Shown here: one piece after another, positions 8,182-16,161 of the stretch
Layout of the letters: every line of letters starts with the position of its first letter
How positions within the stretch are numbered: the stretch's first letter is position 1
From: Microbacterium sp. Au-Mic1
GTDB lineage: Bacteria > Actinomycetota > Actinomycetes > Actinomycetales > Microbacteriaceae
Direction: 5' to 3'
DNA length: 64,000 bases
NCBI RefSeq assembly: GCF_021341785.1
Contig: NZ_JAJTTF010000015.1
Span: 39,739-103,738, forward strand
Notes under the pieces: generated by a model
What the model was told of the DNA's origin: nothing
Database searches by the model: none
The model's input: the letters and a program-made list of their open reading frames with translations, nothing else
Made by a program: the position numbers and the translations under genes

Positions 8182-8588
8182 TTGATGATCTCGCCGCGCT
8201 CGTCAGCGAGGACTGCGGCCAGACGGTCACGCCACTCCTGCAGCGCCTCGGGGCTCAGCCGCGTCCAGTCGTCGACCTCGGCGACCACGCGCAGCGGCTC
8301 GGCGCTGCGGTAGGAACGGGTCGGGTTGCCCGGGAACTTCTTGTCGGTCACGTTCGGGTCGTCCTCGAAGGCGCCCGTCGGCTCGACGAGGTACACCCGC
8401 GGCGCGCCGTCTCCCGCGGCGAGCTCGGCGGCGAGGCCGGCGCCGTCGCGCAGCGCCGTGAAGTAGATGTGGTTCATCACGATCTCGGGCCGGTAGTTCG
8501 ACCGGAACCCCGCTGTGAGCAGCTCGCCGGGCTGCAGATCAGCCTTGGTGCCGTGGAAGAAGGGGCCTTCGTCTGTCACGTCGCTCAC
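8178..8588 (-). CDS. arr: NAD+-rifampin ADP-ribosyltransferase Arr
   Basis: 136-residue enzyme that inactivates rifamycins by ADP-ribosylation. The chain matches Arr closely throughout: PFFHGTKADLQPGELLTAGF at the start, NHIYFTALRDGA, and EDDPNVTDKKFPGNPTRSY. The catalytic triad known from the mycobacterial enzyme aligns at H12, Y42 and D77. The length is typical. There is no integron, cassette or transposase around it and the base composition is like its neighbours, so it looks like an intrinsic chromosomal gene. It ends convergently on the ArsR-SRPBCC gene and lies just downstream of hemA on the same strand (24 bp gap). Confidence 0.93.
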   Translation of the reverse strand: MSDVTDEGPFFHGTKADLQPGELLTAGFRSNYRPEIVMNHIYFTALRDGAGLAAELAAGDGAPRVYLVEPTGAFEDDPNVTDKKFPGNPTRSYRSAEPLRVVAEVDDWTRLSPEALQEWRDRLAAVLADERGEIIN

Positions 8589-8612
8589 CGTCTCAGGCTA
8601 ACCGCGCAGCGG

Positions 8613-9956
8613 TCAGGCCGTGGCCGCGTCGTCCTGGGGCGCGTTCCGCCCGGCGCCCGCTTCGGCGCTCAGCCCGTACAGCGTCTCGAGGGCGGCGATG
8701 AACTCGGATCCGCGACCCTGCGCGGCGAGTTCGTGGGCGCGGCTCGTCGGGGTGTGCAGCAGCACGCCGGCGAGGTGGCGCATCGCCTGCTCGACCTGCC
8801 CGCCGTGATCGCCGCGACGGCGGGCGCGCTCGATCTCCGCCTCGAGCAGCTCGAAGATGTGACCGCGCAGCGCGACGACGGCCGGGGTGACGCTCTCGCG
8901 GGCACCGACCTCATGGAACGTCGCGGCGGCCGCGCGCACGATCGACCGCGCGGCGTCGGTGGCTTGCAGCTCCTCGAGAGGCGCGTGCAGGCGGATGGTC
9001 TCGAGGTCGAGCAGGGCGATGCCCTCGACCTCGGCGACGTCGGGGGCGACATTGCGCGGCATGCCCAGGTCGACGATCAGCTGGGACGGTGCGGCGCCGG
9101 CCGAGAAGCCGTGGCCGGGGACCGGGCAGTCGACCGCCGCGTCGGGCGAAGGCAGCGCCGACAGCGCCGGACCTCGTCCCGCGCGCAGGATCGCGGCGTC
9201 CAGCACAGGCAGTTCGGCGCTCGTGCATGTGATCACGATCGTGGCGTGCGCGGCGGCGCGGGCGTACTCGGCCTTGGGCAGGGCGCGGATTCCGTGCTTC
9301 GCGGCGAACGCGGCGCCGCGCCCGGAGGGGGAGTGCACGCTGATGTCCTGGGCGCCGCGTTCGCGCAGCGTCGCCAGGGTCACGGCGGCGTACGCGCCGG
9401 TGCCGACGAGCAGCACGCGGGCGGCGCTCCAGTCGGCGATGCGGCTGTCGGCCAGCTCGAGGGCGAGACGGACGAGCGAGCGGCCGGCGCGCCCGAGCGC
9501 GGTGTCGTTCTTGACCTTGCGCTGCGCCTCGCTGGCGCGCTGGAACAGCCGCTCCAGTTCGGGGGAGGTGGTGCCGTGCTTGCGGGCGGAGGTCAGTGCG
9601 CGGCGCACCTGGCCGGCGATCTCGCCCTCGCCCGAGACCACGGACTCGAGTCCGGAGGCGACGGAGAAGAGATGCTCCACCACGCGGGCGCCGGAGTGCA
9701 CCGACGACGACGCGGTGAGGGTGTCGGCGTCGATGCCGCTGCGCTCCGAGACCGTGCTCAGGATCCGCGCGACGTCGTTCTCGTCGGCCGTGCCGTCGAC
9801 GTCGACATAGGCCTCGAAACGGTTGCAGGTCGCGAGCACGACGGCACCCTTGGATCCTTCGGAGAGGGATCCGGCCAGGTCATCCGGGGTGCGACTGAGT
9901 CGTTCGAGGAGGTCGAAGGGGGCCGTCTTGTGATTGGCCGTGACGCAGAGCAGCAC
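8613..9956 (-). CDS. hemA: Glutamyl-tRNA reductase
   Basis: First committed enzyme of the C5 heme pathway: reduces glutamyl-tRNA(Glu) with NADPH to glutamate-1-semialdehyde, the substrate of HemL. 447 residues from a GTG start (9954-9956). The N-terminal catalytic domain contains the active-site cysteine in VVLATCNRFEAY; the NADPH-binding Rossmann core (ARVLLVGTGAYAAVTLATL) and the C-terminal helical dimerisation domain follow. The C-terminus is rich in Ala/Arg. It is divergent from the hemE-hemY gene string, so the region 9957-10209 should hold both promoters. Confidence 0.95.
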   Translation of the reverse strand: MLLCVTANHKTAPFDLLERLSRTPDDLAGSLSEGSKGAVVLATCNRFEAYVDVDGTADENDVARILSTVSERSGIDADTLTASSSVHSGARVVEHLFSVASGLESVVSGEGEIAGQVRRALTSARKHGTTSPELERLFQRASEAQRKVKNDTALGRAGRSLVRLALELADSRIADWSAARVLLVGTGAYAAVTLATLRERGAQDISVHSPSGRGAAFAAKHGIRALPKAEYARAAAHATIVITCTSAELPVLDAAILRAGRGPALSALPSPDAAVDCPVPGHGFSAGAAPSQLIVDLGMPRNVAPDVAEVEGIALLDLETIRLHAPLEELQATDAARSIVRAAAATFHEVGARESVTPAVVALRGHIFELLEAEIERARRRGDHGGQVEQAMRHLAGVLLHTPTSRAHELAAQGRGSEFIAALETLYGLSAEAGAGRNAPQDDAATA

Positions 9957-10209
9957 CCTGGGAGTTTACGCTCCGCGCCCTTTGCGGATCCTGGATGCCG
10001 ACGCGGAGCGACATGGATCCGGCTGGTCTCGGTCTGTTCGTGTCGCTGATCCGGGGCGTGCCGCGTCGTCTTGGGGCGCGCCACGGCCGGGAGTCTCGGT
10101 GTACGGCGCCCCACAACGGGAGAGGGAACCCGGAACCGGCCGCTCGACGGATCCGGCCGATCGACGGATCCCCATTCGCTGCAAAGCAGAGGTCGGGGAC
10201 AATGGACTC
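9957..10209. promoter_or_regulatory. Divergent hemA/hemE intergenic region
   Basis: 253 bp between the two divergent heme genes. It must contain both promoters. The only structure I see is a loose inverted pair, GGGGCGC (near 10073) and GCGCCCC (near 10103), plus two GGATCC sites in the half next to hemE. No canonical -35/-10 could be assigned with confidence. Confidence 0.4.
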
Positions 10210-11274
10210 ATGCCCCTCAACGACGCCCCCCTGTTGCGCGCCCTCGCCGGAGACCGCCCCGAGACCACCCCGGTGTGGTTCATGCGCCAGGCCGGCCGCT
10301 CGCTGCCGGAGTACCGCGACCTGCGGGTCGGCACCCGCATGCTCGACGCCTGCCTCACTCCCGACCTCGCGGCGGAGATCACGCTGCAGCCGGTGCGCCG
10401 GCACAAGGTCGACGCGGGCATCTTCTTCAGCGACATCGTGGTGCCGCTGCGCCTCGCCGGCGTCGAGGTCGAGATCGAGCCCGGCCGCGGGCCTGTGTTC
10501 GCGGCGCCGGTGCGCACCGCCGCCGACGTCGACCGGATCACGGCGATCGACCCGGACTCGCTGGACACGACGCAGATCGCAGAGGCGGTGCGGCTCGTGG
10601 TCGCGGAGCTCGGCGACGCGACGCCGCTGATCGGCTTCGCCGGAGCGCCCTTCACCCTCGCCGCCTACCTCGTCGAGGGCGGGCCGTCGAAGGAGCACCT
10701 GCGCGCGCGGGCGATGATGCACACGGATCCGGACTCGTGGAACAGACTCGCGGGCTGGCTCGCGCGTATTTCGCGGACCTTCCTCGACGCGCAGCGCGCG
10801 GCGGGCGCGAGTGCCGTGCAGCTCTTCGACTCCTGGGCGGGCTCGCTCAGCCCCGCCGACTACCGCGCCTTCGTCGCCCCGCACTCCGCGGCCGCGGTGG
10901 ACGGGATCGACGCCCCGGTCATCCACTTCGGCGTCGGCACGGGCCCGTTCCTCGCGGACATGCGCCTGGACGGGCGCGCCGACGCGGTCGGCGTCGACTG
11001 GCGCCTGCCACTGGACGAGGCCGTGGCCGTGCTCGGCGACGACGTGACCGTCCAGGGCAACATCGACCCGGCGCTGCTCACCGCGCCCTGGCCCGTGCTC
11101 GAGGCGCATGTCCGCGACGTGCTGCGCCGCGGCACCACCGCCCGTGCGCACATCCTGAACCTCGGTCACGGAGTGCCGCCCGAGACCGACCCTGCCGTGC
11201 TCACCCGTATCGTCGAGCTCGTGCACGAGGTGCGTGCGGAGTCAGGCATCGCCGCCGCCGGGGCGGGCGAATGA
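10210..11274 (+). CDS. hemE: Uroporphyrinogen decarboxylase
   Basis: 354-residue cytoplasmic enzyme that removes four acetate carboxyls from uroporphyrinogen III to give coproporphyrinogen III. The signature near the start, PVWFMRQAGRSLPEYRDLR, carries the substrate-binding arginines; further conserved segments are FAGAPFTLAAYLVEG and ILNLGHGVPPETDP. Length is as expected for the family. Start ATG at 10210; an ATG eight bases earlier is out of frame. The stop overlaps the hemY start (ATGA), so the next step of the pathway is translationally coupled. Confidence 0.96.
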   Translation: MPLNDAPLLRALAGDRPETTPVWFMRQAGRSLPEYRDLRVGTRMLDACLTPDLAAEITLQPVRRHKVDAGIFFSDIVVPLRLAGVEVEIEPGRGPVFAAPVRTAADVDRITAIDPDSLDTTQIAEAVRLVVAELGDATPLIGFAGAPFTLAAYLVEGGPSKEHLRARAMMHTDPDSWNRLAGWLARISRTFLDAQRAAGASAVQLFDSWAGSLSPADYRAFVAPHSAAAVDGIDAPVIHFGVGTGPFLADMRLDGRADAVGVDWRLPLDEAVAVLGDDVTVQGNIDPALLTAPWPVLEAHVRDVLRRGTTARAHILNLGHGVPPETDPAVLTRIVELVHEVRAESGIAAAGAGE

Positions 11275-12905
11275 CCGGATCGGATCCGGCGTCCTCGCCC
11301 GCGTCGGAGTCGCCCTCGCCCGCCGTCGAGCCGCACGAGCCCGCCGTCGAGCCGCACGAGCCCGAGCTCGCCGCGAAGGCTGCGAAGCTCCGCGTCGCGG
11401 TGATCGGCGGCGGCGTGGCGGGCCTCGTCGCTGCGGAGTCGATCGCCGCGATCGGCGCTCACGCGACGGTGTTCGAGGCGCAGGGCCGCGCCGGGGGCGC
11501 CGTTCAGCAGGGCGAGGCCGACGGGCTCGCCTTCGATGCCGGAGCGGAGAGCTTCGCCGTGCGCGGCGGGCATGTGAGCGAACTGCTGTCCGACCTCGGT
11601 CTCGACGACCGGGTCGTGTCGCCCGAGCCGGGCGGGGCTTGGGTCGCCGGGATCCCCGGTGGCGCGGCTCCACTGCCGAAGGGCGGTCTGCTCGGAATCC
11701 CGGCGAACCCCTTCGCCGAGGACGTGCGCCGGGTGATCGGCTGGAACGGCACCTGGCGGGCCTGGCTCGACCGGCTGCTGCCGCCCCTCACGATCGGCCA
11801 TGACCACAGCCTGGGTCGTCTCGTGCGCAAGAGGATGGGTGCCCGCGTGCTCGACCGCCTCGTGGCCCCGGTCAGCACGGGCGTGTACTCCGCGCACCCC
11901 GACGACATCGACGTCGACGTCGCTGCGCCGACGCTGAACGCGGCCCTCACCCGCGCCGGCTCGCTCTCCGGTGCGGTCGCCGAGATCACCGGCGCCGCGG
12001 GGCCCACTCCCGGCGCCGCGGTGCAGGGCCTCGCCGGCGGCATGTCGGGCCTCGTCGACGCGCTGGTCGCACGCATCGGACTGCTCGGATCCGAGGTGCG
12101 CACGGGCGCCCCGGTCCAGGCGCTCGAGCGCGACGACGACGGCTGGATCGTGCAGGTTCCGGTGACCGACCGGCTCGCTTCAGGGTCGTTGAGCGAGGAC
12201 GCCGAAGGCGACCGAGACGAAACGCCGCAACCCGACGGAGACCGCGTTTCGTCTCGCGCCGACTCCGTCGGTGCTCGCTCAACGACCCCGGAAGAAGACG
12301 AGCGCTTCGACGCGGTCATCGTCGCCGCCGACGAGTCCACCGCGCGCCGGCTCCTCGGCCCGCACGTTCCGGAGCTCGCCTCGGTCGCCGCCGGAGCATC
12401 CCCTCGCATCGAGATCGTCACACTGGTCCTCGACGCCCCCGAGCTCGCCGTCGCCCCGCGCGGATCCGGAGTCCTCACTGTTCCCGGCACGCACACCGCG
12501 AAGGCGCTCACGCACAGCACCGCCAAGTGGGGCTGGCTGCGCGAGCGCGCCGGAACCCGGCAGATCGTGCGGGTGTCGTTCGGCTCCGCCGGCGAGGATC
12601 CGGCGACCGCGGTCCTGGACGACGAGGCCGCCGGAGCCCTCGCGCTCGCCGAGGCATCGGCGCTCCTCGGCGTCGAGCTGACCGCCGCACAGCTGCGCGG
12701 CAGTCACCGGGCGCGTTTCATTCAGGCGCAGCCCTCCGCGGTGTCGGGTGCGGCCGAGCGGCGCACCACCGCGGCCGCCGCGGTCTCCGCGGTCGCCGGT
12801 GTCGGCGCGACCGGGGCATGGCTGAGCGGCACAGGTCTCGCGCAGGTCGTCCCGCACGCGAAGGCCGAGGCGGAGCGGATCCGCCACTCCCTCCTCTGGG
12901 GCTGA
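11271..12905 (+). CDS. hemY: Coproporphyrinogen/protoporphyrinogen oxidase HemY, with inserted repeat
   Basis: FAD enzyme that oxidises the porphyrinogen; in monoderm bacteria with HemQ it acts mainly on coproporphyrinogen III. 544 residues. After a Pro/Glu-rich N-terminal tail of about 38 residues with a repeated VEPHEPA motif comes the dinucleotide-binding site VAVIGGGVAGLVAAESIA. The C-terminal FAD part includes the GAWLSGTGLAQVV stretch. Odd: codons about 305-340 are a copy of the interspersed palindromic element found elsewhere here (12183-12288), read through in frame as a polar loop (SLSEDAEGDRDETPQPDGD). It interrupts a region between a VPVTDRL and a FDAVIVAADES strand, so the enzyme may tolerate it as a surface insertion. 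Confidence 0.93.
   Translation: MTGSDPASSPASESPSPAVEPHEPAVEPHEPELAAKAAKLRVAVIGGGVAGLVAAESIAAIGAHATVFEAQGRAGGAVQQGEADGLAFDAGAESFAVRGGHVSELLSDLGLDDRVVSPEPGGAWVAGIPGGAAPLPKGGLLGIPANPFAEDVRRVIGWNGTWRAWLDRLLPPLTIGHDHSLGRLVRKRMGARVLDRLVAPVSTGVYSAHPDDIDVDVAAPTLNAALTRAGSLSGAVAEITGAAGPTPGAAVQGLAGGMSGLVDALVARIGLLGSEVRTGAPVQALERDDDGWIVQVPVTDRLASGSLSEDAEGDRDETPQPDGDRVSSRADSVGARSTTPEEDERFDAVIVAADESTARRLLGPHVPELASVAAGASPRIEIVTLVLDAPELAVAPRGSGVLTVPGTHTAKALTHSTAKWGWLRERAGTRQIVRVSFGSAGEDPATAVLDDEAAGALALAEASALLGVELTAAQLRGSHRARFIQAQPSAVSGAAERRTTAAAAVSAVAGVGATGAWLSGTGLAQVVPHAKAEAERIRHSLLWG
12183..12288. repeat. Interspersed palindromic element, copy 1, inside hemY
   Basis: Outer arms GGGTCGTTGAGCGA (12183-12196) and TCGCTCAACGACCC (12275-12288) are perfect 14-bp inverted repeats. 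Inner arms CGAGACGAAACG (12213-12224) and CGTTTCGTCTCG (12245-12256) are a perfect 12-bp pair. The left half is nearly identical to the left half of the copy at 41704. It lies wholly within the coding sequence of hemY without breaking the frame. Confidence 0.9.
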
Positions 12906-13056
12906 TCCGGGCGGGAACGGCCGTGGTCCGCGGGGTGGAGTGCACAGCGCGACTCATGCGGACCGGGCGAAGTCAACCCTCCTCCCGATAGATGCCGAAA
13001 ACGGAATACAGGGTTACGCTGGAGATCCGCAGAGACCGCAATCGTGAGGAGACCCC

Positions 13057-13479
13057 ATGAAGGGGAAGATCGGACTTGTCGTCGGACTCGGCGTCGGATA
13101 CGTGCTGGGGACCCGCGCGGGGCGCGAGCGCTACGAGCAGATCAAGAAGCAGTGGCTCAAGGTGTGGCACCTCGACCCGGTGCAGGCGCAGGTGCACAAG
13201 GTGCAGGACTTCGCGAAGGCTCAGGCGGCCGCGGTGCCGCAGGCGCTGTGGACCGGCGCCGTCAAGATCGTCAAGGCGGCCACGTCGGACGGCACCCCGG
13301 GCCAGCGCGTGGACTCCACCATCGCGAGCGGCAAGACCGTCGTGGCGGAGGTCAAGCAGGCGGCGGAGGAGACGGTCGCGGCCGCCGAGCAGAGCGCCGC
13401 TGCGGGCGAGAGCAAGGCGAAGCCCCGCACTTCCTCGGGCGCGAAGAGCGCGCCGAAGAAGCCGACCGCGGGCGCCTGA
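13057..13479 (+). CDS. YtxH-like small membrane-associated protein
   Basis: 140-residue protein with a short hydrophobic N-terminal segment (IGLVVGLGVGYVLGTRAGRE), a pattern seen in YtxH-like general-stress proteins, then a long Ala/Lys-rich helical and low-complexity tail. Function is not known. A clear ribosome site (GTGAGGAGA) precedes the ATG. It starts a three-gene module with the holin-like and DUF3618 genes (one base gap, then 11-bp overlap), placed between hemY and hemQ. The tail (SAAAGESKAKPRTSSGAKSA) is histone-H1-like in composition and may contact nucleic acid or cell wall; that is speculation. Confidence 0.7.
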   Translation: MKGKIGLVVGLGVGYVLGTRAGRERYEQIKKQWLKVWHLDPVQAQVHKVQDFAKAQAAAVPQALWTGAVKIVKAATSDGTPGQRVDSTIASGKTVVAEVKQAAEETVAAAEQSAAAGESKAKPRTSSGAKSAPKKPTAGA

Positions 13480-13480
13480 C

Positions 13481-13885
13481 ATGGCCGGCAACTTCCGGGA
13501 CCGCGCCGACGACAGCCTGCTGACGCTGCTCGGCGACCTTCCCGACCTCGTCAGCAACCTCGTCAAGGCCGAGATCGACGCGGCCAAGACCTGGATCTCC
13601 CGCACCGCGAAGGACGCAGGCATCGGCAGCGTCTGGTTTCTGGTCGCCCTGTTCTTCCTGTTCTGGACGGTGCCCGTCGTCCTGGTGTTCGCGATCGCCG
13701 GTCTCTCCTCCTGGTTCCCCGTCTGGCTCTCCGCGATCATCACGTTCGGAATCCTGCTGCTCGCCGTGGTCGTGTTCGCGCTGCTCGGGATCCTGAAGTT
13801 CCGCAAGGTGCTGCGCCGGGAGAACCCCGCACAGGCCGTCGCCACCGACGTCCGCATCGTGAAGGAGGCCGGCAATGGCCGTTGA
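13481..13885 (+). CDS. Phage holin superfamily III-like (ACT6) membrane protein
   Basis: 134-residue protein with an amphipathic N-terminal half (LVSNLVKAEIDAAKTW) and two strong membrane segments (about residues 48-72 and 78-105). This layout matches the actinobacterial putative Actinobacterial holin-X / holin superfamily III group, which is chromosomal and not tied to phage lysis. Its stop codon lies 11 bp inside the DUF3618 gene. Expected location is the cytoplasmic membrane. The role is unknown; in other actinobacteria such genes accompany DUF3618 genes as here. Confidence 0.75.
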   Translation: MAGNFRDRADDSLLTLLGDLPDLVSNLVKAEIDAAKTWISRTAKDAGIGSVWFLVALFFLFWTVPVVLVFAIAGLSSWFPVWLSAIITFGILLLAVVVFALLGILKFRKVLRRENPAQAVATDVRIVKEAGNGR

Positions 13886-14150
13886 CCCGGTGAACATCCC
13901 GCGCACGGCCGTGCCCGCAGGGATCGTCGATCCCGTCGCCTCGGCCCGTGCCGAGCTGAAGGCGGCGCTGCTCGCGATCGAGGAGAAGGGCAACGTGCCC
14001 CGCCGTCTCGAGAAGGCGACCGTCGAGGGCAAGGTCAGACTGCGCACGTTCGCGCAGCGCAACCCTGTGGGCGCCGTGGCTGCGGCCGTCGGCGTCGCCG
14101 CGGTCGTCGGCGGCATCGTCTGGGCCGTCGCCCGCAGCATCTCGCGCTGA
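13875..14150 (+). CDS. DUF3618-like protein
   Basis: 91-residue protein. The central helix with AELKAALLAIEEKGNVPRRL fits the DUF3618 family, and one C-terminal membrane helix (GAVAAAVGVAAVVGGIVWAV) ends with a short basic tail. It overlaps the holin-like gene by 11 bp. Molecular role unknown; the pair is expected to form or modify a membrane complex. It is the last gene of the membrane module inserted in the heme cluster. Confidence 0.7.
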   Translation: MAVDPVNIPRTAVPAGIVDPVASARAELKAALLAIEEKGNVPRRLEKATVEGKVRLRTFAQRNPVGAVAAAVGVAAVVGGIVWAVARSISR

Positions 14151-14226
14151 CCCGCGTCCGACTCGCGCCTGACCCCGCGTCGGATCCGGCGCGCCGGGGC
14201 GCTTGTCGCGCACGATCTGCACAGGT

Positions 14227-14276
14227 TGTGACGATGTGCACACGAATCTGCCGGATCTGCACGGCGAATCGTCACA
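14227..14276. repeat. Inverted repeat upstream of hemQ
   Basis: TGTGACGAT (14227-14235) and ATCGTCACA (14268-14276) are perfect 9-bp inverted arms separated by 32 bp, in the 243-bp gap between the DUF3618 gene and hemQ. The spacing is long for a terminator, so it could be a paired regulator site for hemQCDB. No -35/-10 pair could be assigned. Confidence 0.4.
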
Positions 14277-14393
14277 CCATGTGCTGATCGTCGCATTCGG
14301 CCGAGCGGATCCGGCGCGGCCACCGAGCTGATCCGGGCGGCGGCGGAGCGTCATCCGTCCGCACCTCATAGGCGGAGGGGGCAGACTGGATCC

Positions 14394-15128
14394 ATGGCTG
14401 AAGCTGCAGAAACGCCCGTGCTCGCCGCCGACTCCGACGCCTCGCCCCAGGGCTTCACCCACGGTGCTGGTTCCCCTCAGGGCTACGCCCTGTGGGCCGT
14501 CTGGCGCCGCGACCCCTCCGCTCCCGTCGTCGAGTCCGACGCGACCGAGCTGGAGGACATCGTCCGGCACGTCGAGGACGGCGGGATCACCGTCCGCGGC
14601 TTCTACGACGTCTCCGGCCTCAAGGCCGATGCCGACCTCATGGTGTGGCTGCACGGCCCCAACCCCGAGGAGCTGCAGAAGGCCCTTCGTCGCCTGCGTC
14701 GCACCGAGCTCCTGCGCACCCTGCTGCCGACCTGGAACGTGATGGGCGTGCACCGCGACGCGGAGTTCAACCGCGCGCACGTCCCCGGCTTCCTCCGCGG
14801 CGTCGAGGCGAAGGACTGGCTCTGCCTCTACCCGTTCGTGCGCACGCCCGAGTGGTACCTGATCGAGGAGGACGAGCGCCGCCGCATGCTCGCCGAGCAC
14901 GGGCGCAAGGGCGCCGCCTTCCGCGGCGTCATCGCCAACACCGTCGCCGCCTTCGCCCTCGGCGACTACGAGTGGCTGCTGCCGCTCGAAGCGGACGATC
15001 CGACCGAGCTCGTCGACCTCATGCGCGACCTGCGCTACACCGACGCGCGCCGCTACGTGAAGGAGGAGGTGCCCTTCTACACCGGGCGCCGACTGCGCCT
15101 CGACGAGATCCCCGAGGTGCTGCAGTGA
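14394..15128 (+). CDS. hemQ: Coproheme decarboxylase HemQ
   Basis: 244-residue chlorite-dismutase-family protein. HemQ decarboxylates coproheme III to heme b, the last step of the coproporphyrin-dependent pathway used by monoderm bacteria. Conserved segments include GYALWAVWRR, TVRGFYDVSGLKADADLMVW, MGVHRDAEFNRAHVPGF and DWLCLYPFVRTPEWYLI. The first 30 residues are a variable, acidic extension. The TGA overlaps the GTG start of hemC. Its presence together with HemY strongly implies that the organism makes heme through coproheme and that a ferrochelatase (cpfC/hemH) exists outside this window. Confidence 0.95.
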   Translation: MAEAAETPVLAADSDASPQGFTHGAGSPQGYALWAVWRRDPSAPVVESDATELEDIVRHVEDGGITVRGFYDVSGLKADADLMVWLHGPNPEELQKALRRLRRTELLRTLLPTWNVMGVHRDAEFNRAHVPGFLRGVEAKDWLCLYPFVRTPEWYLIEEDERRRMLAEHGRKGAAFRGVIANTVAAFALGDYEWLLPLEADDPTELVDLMRDLRYTDARRYVKEEVPFYTGRRLRLDEIPEVLQ

Positions 15129-16156
15129 CCGCTGCCGCGGACGTCATCCGCCTCGGCACGCGCCGGAGCGCCCTCGCGCAGGCCCAGTCGGGCCATGTCG
15201 CGAAGGCGCTGGAGGCCGTCTCGGGACGAAGGGTCGAGCTCGTCGCGATCACGAGCGAGGGCGACACCAACCGGGCGTCCCTCAGTGAGATCGGCGGGCA
15301 GGGCGTGTTCGCCACCGCCCTGCGCGACGCGCTGCTCCGCGGTGAATGCGACATCCTCGTGCACTCCCTGAAGGATCTGCCCACGCAGGTGCCGGACGGG
15401 CTCGTCATCGCCGCGATCCCGGCCCGCGCCGACGCCCGCGATGTCGCCGTCACCCGCGACGGCACGCCCCTTCACGAGCTGAAGGGTGGATCCGCGATCG
15501 GCACCGGATCCCCGCGTCGGATCGCGCAGGTGCATGTGCGCAACCCGCGCCTGCGCACCGTGGACCTGCGCGGCAACGTCGACTCCCGGCTGCAGCGAGT
15601 GGCCGAGGGCGAGCTCGACGCGGTGATCCTCGCGGCCGCGGGGCTCAGCAGGCTCGACGGGGATCCCCTCGGAGAGCTGAAGGTGGAGCCCCTCGGCCTC
15701 GCGGAGTGGCCCACGGCCCCCGGCCAGGGTGCGCTCGCCGTGGAGACCACCGTCGACGCTCCGGCGGAGCTGCTCGCCGCCCTCGCTCTCCTCGATGACG
15801 AGGCCACCCGCATCGCCGTGACCGCCGAACGCGCCGTGCTGGAGGGGCTGGACTCCGGCTGCCAGGCCCCGATGGCCGCGCACGCGGAGCTCATCGGCGG
15901 CGACCTGCGCGTGCGGGCCGTCGTCTATGCGCCGCACGACGGCTGGCGGATCGGGCTCGACGTCACAGAGCCCCTGCATCCAGCCTCCGTGAAGGCGGCG
16001 GAACCGGGCGAGGAGTATATTCATCCCAACGGCAGTGGCAACGGTGCGGACTCTGCCGATGGTGCAGACCCGATCAGCGCATCACGCGCGATCGGGTTGT
16101 CTCTTGCCCATCGGCTGCTCGAACGTGGGGCGGCTGATCTCCTTCCCCGCCCCTGA
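15125..16156 (+). CDS. hemC: Hydroxymethylbilane synthase (porphobilinogen deaminase)
   Basis: 343-residue cytoplasmic enzyme that links four porphobilinogens into hydroxymethylbilane. The dipyrromethane-cofactor cysteine is C246 in LDSGCQAPMAAHA. Other conserved parts are LGTRRSALAQAQSGHVA at the start, HSLKDLPTQ, and GTGSPRRIAQ. The start is GTG 15125, overlapping the hemQ stop as GTGA. A C-terminal segment (about residues 305-330, NGSGNGADSADGAD) is a low-complexity loop not typical of the family and probably disordered. Confidence 0.96.
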   Translation: MTAAADVIRLGTRRSALAQAQSGHVAKALEAVSGRRVELVAITSEGDTNRASLSEIGGQGVFATALRDALLRGECDILVHSLKDLPTQVPDGLVIAAIPARADARDVAVTRDGTPLHELKGGSAIGTGSPRRIAQVHVRNPRLRTVDLRGNVDSRLQRVAEGELDAVILAAAGLSRLDGDPLGELKVEPLGLAEWPTAPGQGALAVETTVDAPAELLAALALLDDEATRIAVTAERAVLEGLDSGCQAPMAAHAELIGGDLRVRAVVYAPHDGWRIGLDVTEPLHPASVKAAEPGEEYIHPNGSGNGADSADGADPISASRAIGLSLAHRLLERGAADLLPRP

Positions 16157-16161
16157 ATCCG

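Noticed and set aside
13481..13885. Holin-like protein taken as a sign of a prophage
   Set aside because: Holin superfamily III-type proteins are common chromosomal genes in actinobacteria, and no other phage gene is present.
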